A stretch of 64,000 bases of DNA, taken from assembly GCF_004348975.1 (NCBI RefSeq), contig NZ_SMFP01000009.1:124001-188000 (forward strand), given 5' to 3'. Source of the stretch: Antarcticimicrobium sediminis. Its GTDB lineage: Bacteria; Pseudomonadota; Alphaproteobacteria; Rhodobacterales; Rhodobacteraceae. The translations under genes were made by a program, and so were the position numbers. Positions 63,872-64,000 of the stretch are shown piece by piece (position 1 is the stretch's first letter; each line of letters starts with the position of its first letter). Below the pieces are notes generated by a model. The model searched no databases, was not told the origin of the DNA, and saw nothing but the letters and a program-made list of their open reading frames with translations.

Positions 63872-64000
63872 GCTGAGGAACGGGGCCGCTTTCATTGTAT
63901 CGGGGATCGGAGCGCCGAGCCGTTTCAGGATCGTTGGTGCCAATTGAAGTTGGTCCAGAACCACCCCCTCAGCCGGGCCCTTTGCCGGTCCGAAATAGTA
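63869..64000 (-). CDS. C-terminal end of an alkaline-phosphatase-superfamily protein (partial)
   Basis: Forty-three codons read in from the right edge to a TGA at 63869-63871. The sequence VVLDQLQLAPTILKRLGAPIPDTM resembles the C-terminal block of type I phosphodiesterases, sulfatases and related enzymes, where a variant of 'APT(I/L)L..LG.P.P' closes the fold. The catalytic domain is outside the window, so the specific activity is unknown. Confidence 0.55.
   Translation of the reverse strand, partial: YYFGPAKGPAEGVVLDQLQLAPTILKRLGAPIPDTMKAAPFLS

Overview
The window is about 64 kb of GC-rich DNA from an alphaproteobacterium, most likely a Rhodobacteraceae (Roseobacter-group) chromosome or large replicon. 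The pointers are a class I lysyl-tRNA synthetase, a rimO / kps capsule / HugZ / CHAD gene set typical of that family, TRAP and dipeptide-type ABC uptake systems, abundant GntR and RpiR regulators, and steady high-GC codon use. No insertion sequence, prophage, CRISPR array or integrase was seen. The taxonomy is inferred from gene content only.

0-20.3 kb is mostly housekeeping and surface genes. It holds a truncated rimO, an AsmA-like protein, a capsule-export operon (kpsT-kpsE-kdsA-phosphomannomutase, minus strand), a uracil-DNA glycosylase family protein with an SseB-like protein, a TerB-like protein, lysK, a CHAD protein, a large beta-helix protein, a HugZ-like protein, a small outer-membrane-like protein, an orphan ParA ATPase, an ABM monooxygenase, a universal stress protein, a periplasmic rhodanese and a succinate CoA-transferase.

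20.6-45.0 kb is a nearly continuous catabolic region with two uptake-plus-breakdown modules. Module A (20.6-34.8 kb) has an HpaI-type aldolase, a GntR-FCD regulator, an unknown protein, a complete dipeptide-type ABC importer with a fused double ATPase, a quinone-oxidoreductase-like enzyme, a GlcD-type flavoprotein, an NtaA-type flavin monooxygenase with its FMN reductase, a second GntR regulator and an LldD-type oxidase. This layout recalls aminopolycarboxylate (NTA/EDTA) degradation clusters. Module B (35.0-45.0 kb) has a RutA-like flavin monooxygenase, an RpiR regulator divergent from a TRAP transporter, and then 2,3-diaminopropionate ammonia-lyase, an N-carbamoyl-L-amino acid hydrolase-type enzyme, an N-carbamoyl-D-amino acid hydrolase with the exact E47-K127-C172 triad, and a YgeY-like M20 hydrolase in one tight operon. 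I read module B as a possibly undescribed aerobic pathway that imports a ureido- or ring-substituted 2,3-diaminopropionate, strips the carbamoyl groups whatever the stereochemistry, and feeds pyruvate and ammonia into metabolism. It is the best candidate for a new system here.

45.2-49.4 kb holds a molybdate importer (modABC) with a short, sensor-less ModE and a 24-bp Mo-box-like operator, a sulfotransferase-like protein and a tRNA-Thr(TGT). 49.7-54.1 kb is metal and thiol related: a DUF2946-like protein, a TonB-dependent copper receptor, a TIGR03084-like protein and a CDF zinc exporter. 54.2-60.5 kb is an efflux block: a TetR regulator, an HlyD adaptor, two ABC-2 permeases without an ATPase, and an MsbA-related ABC exporter. 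60.8-63.6 kb holds an acyl-CoA synthetase and an HSL-type esterase. The right edge has a cluster of DnaA-box-like sequences and the 3' end of what looks like an alkaline-phosphatase-superfamily gene.
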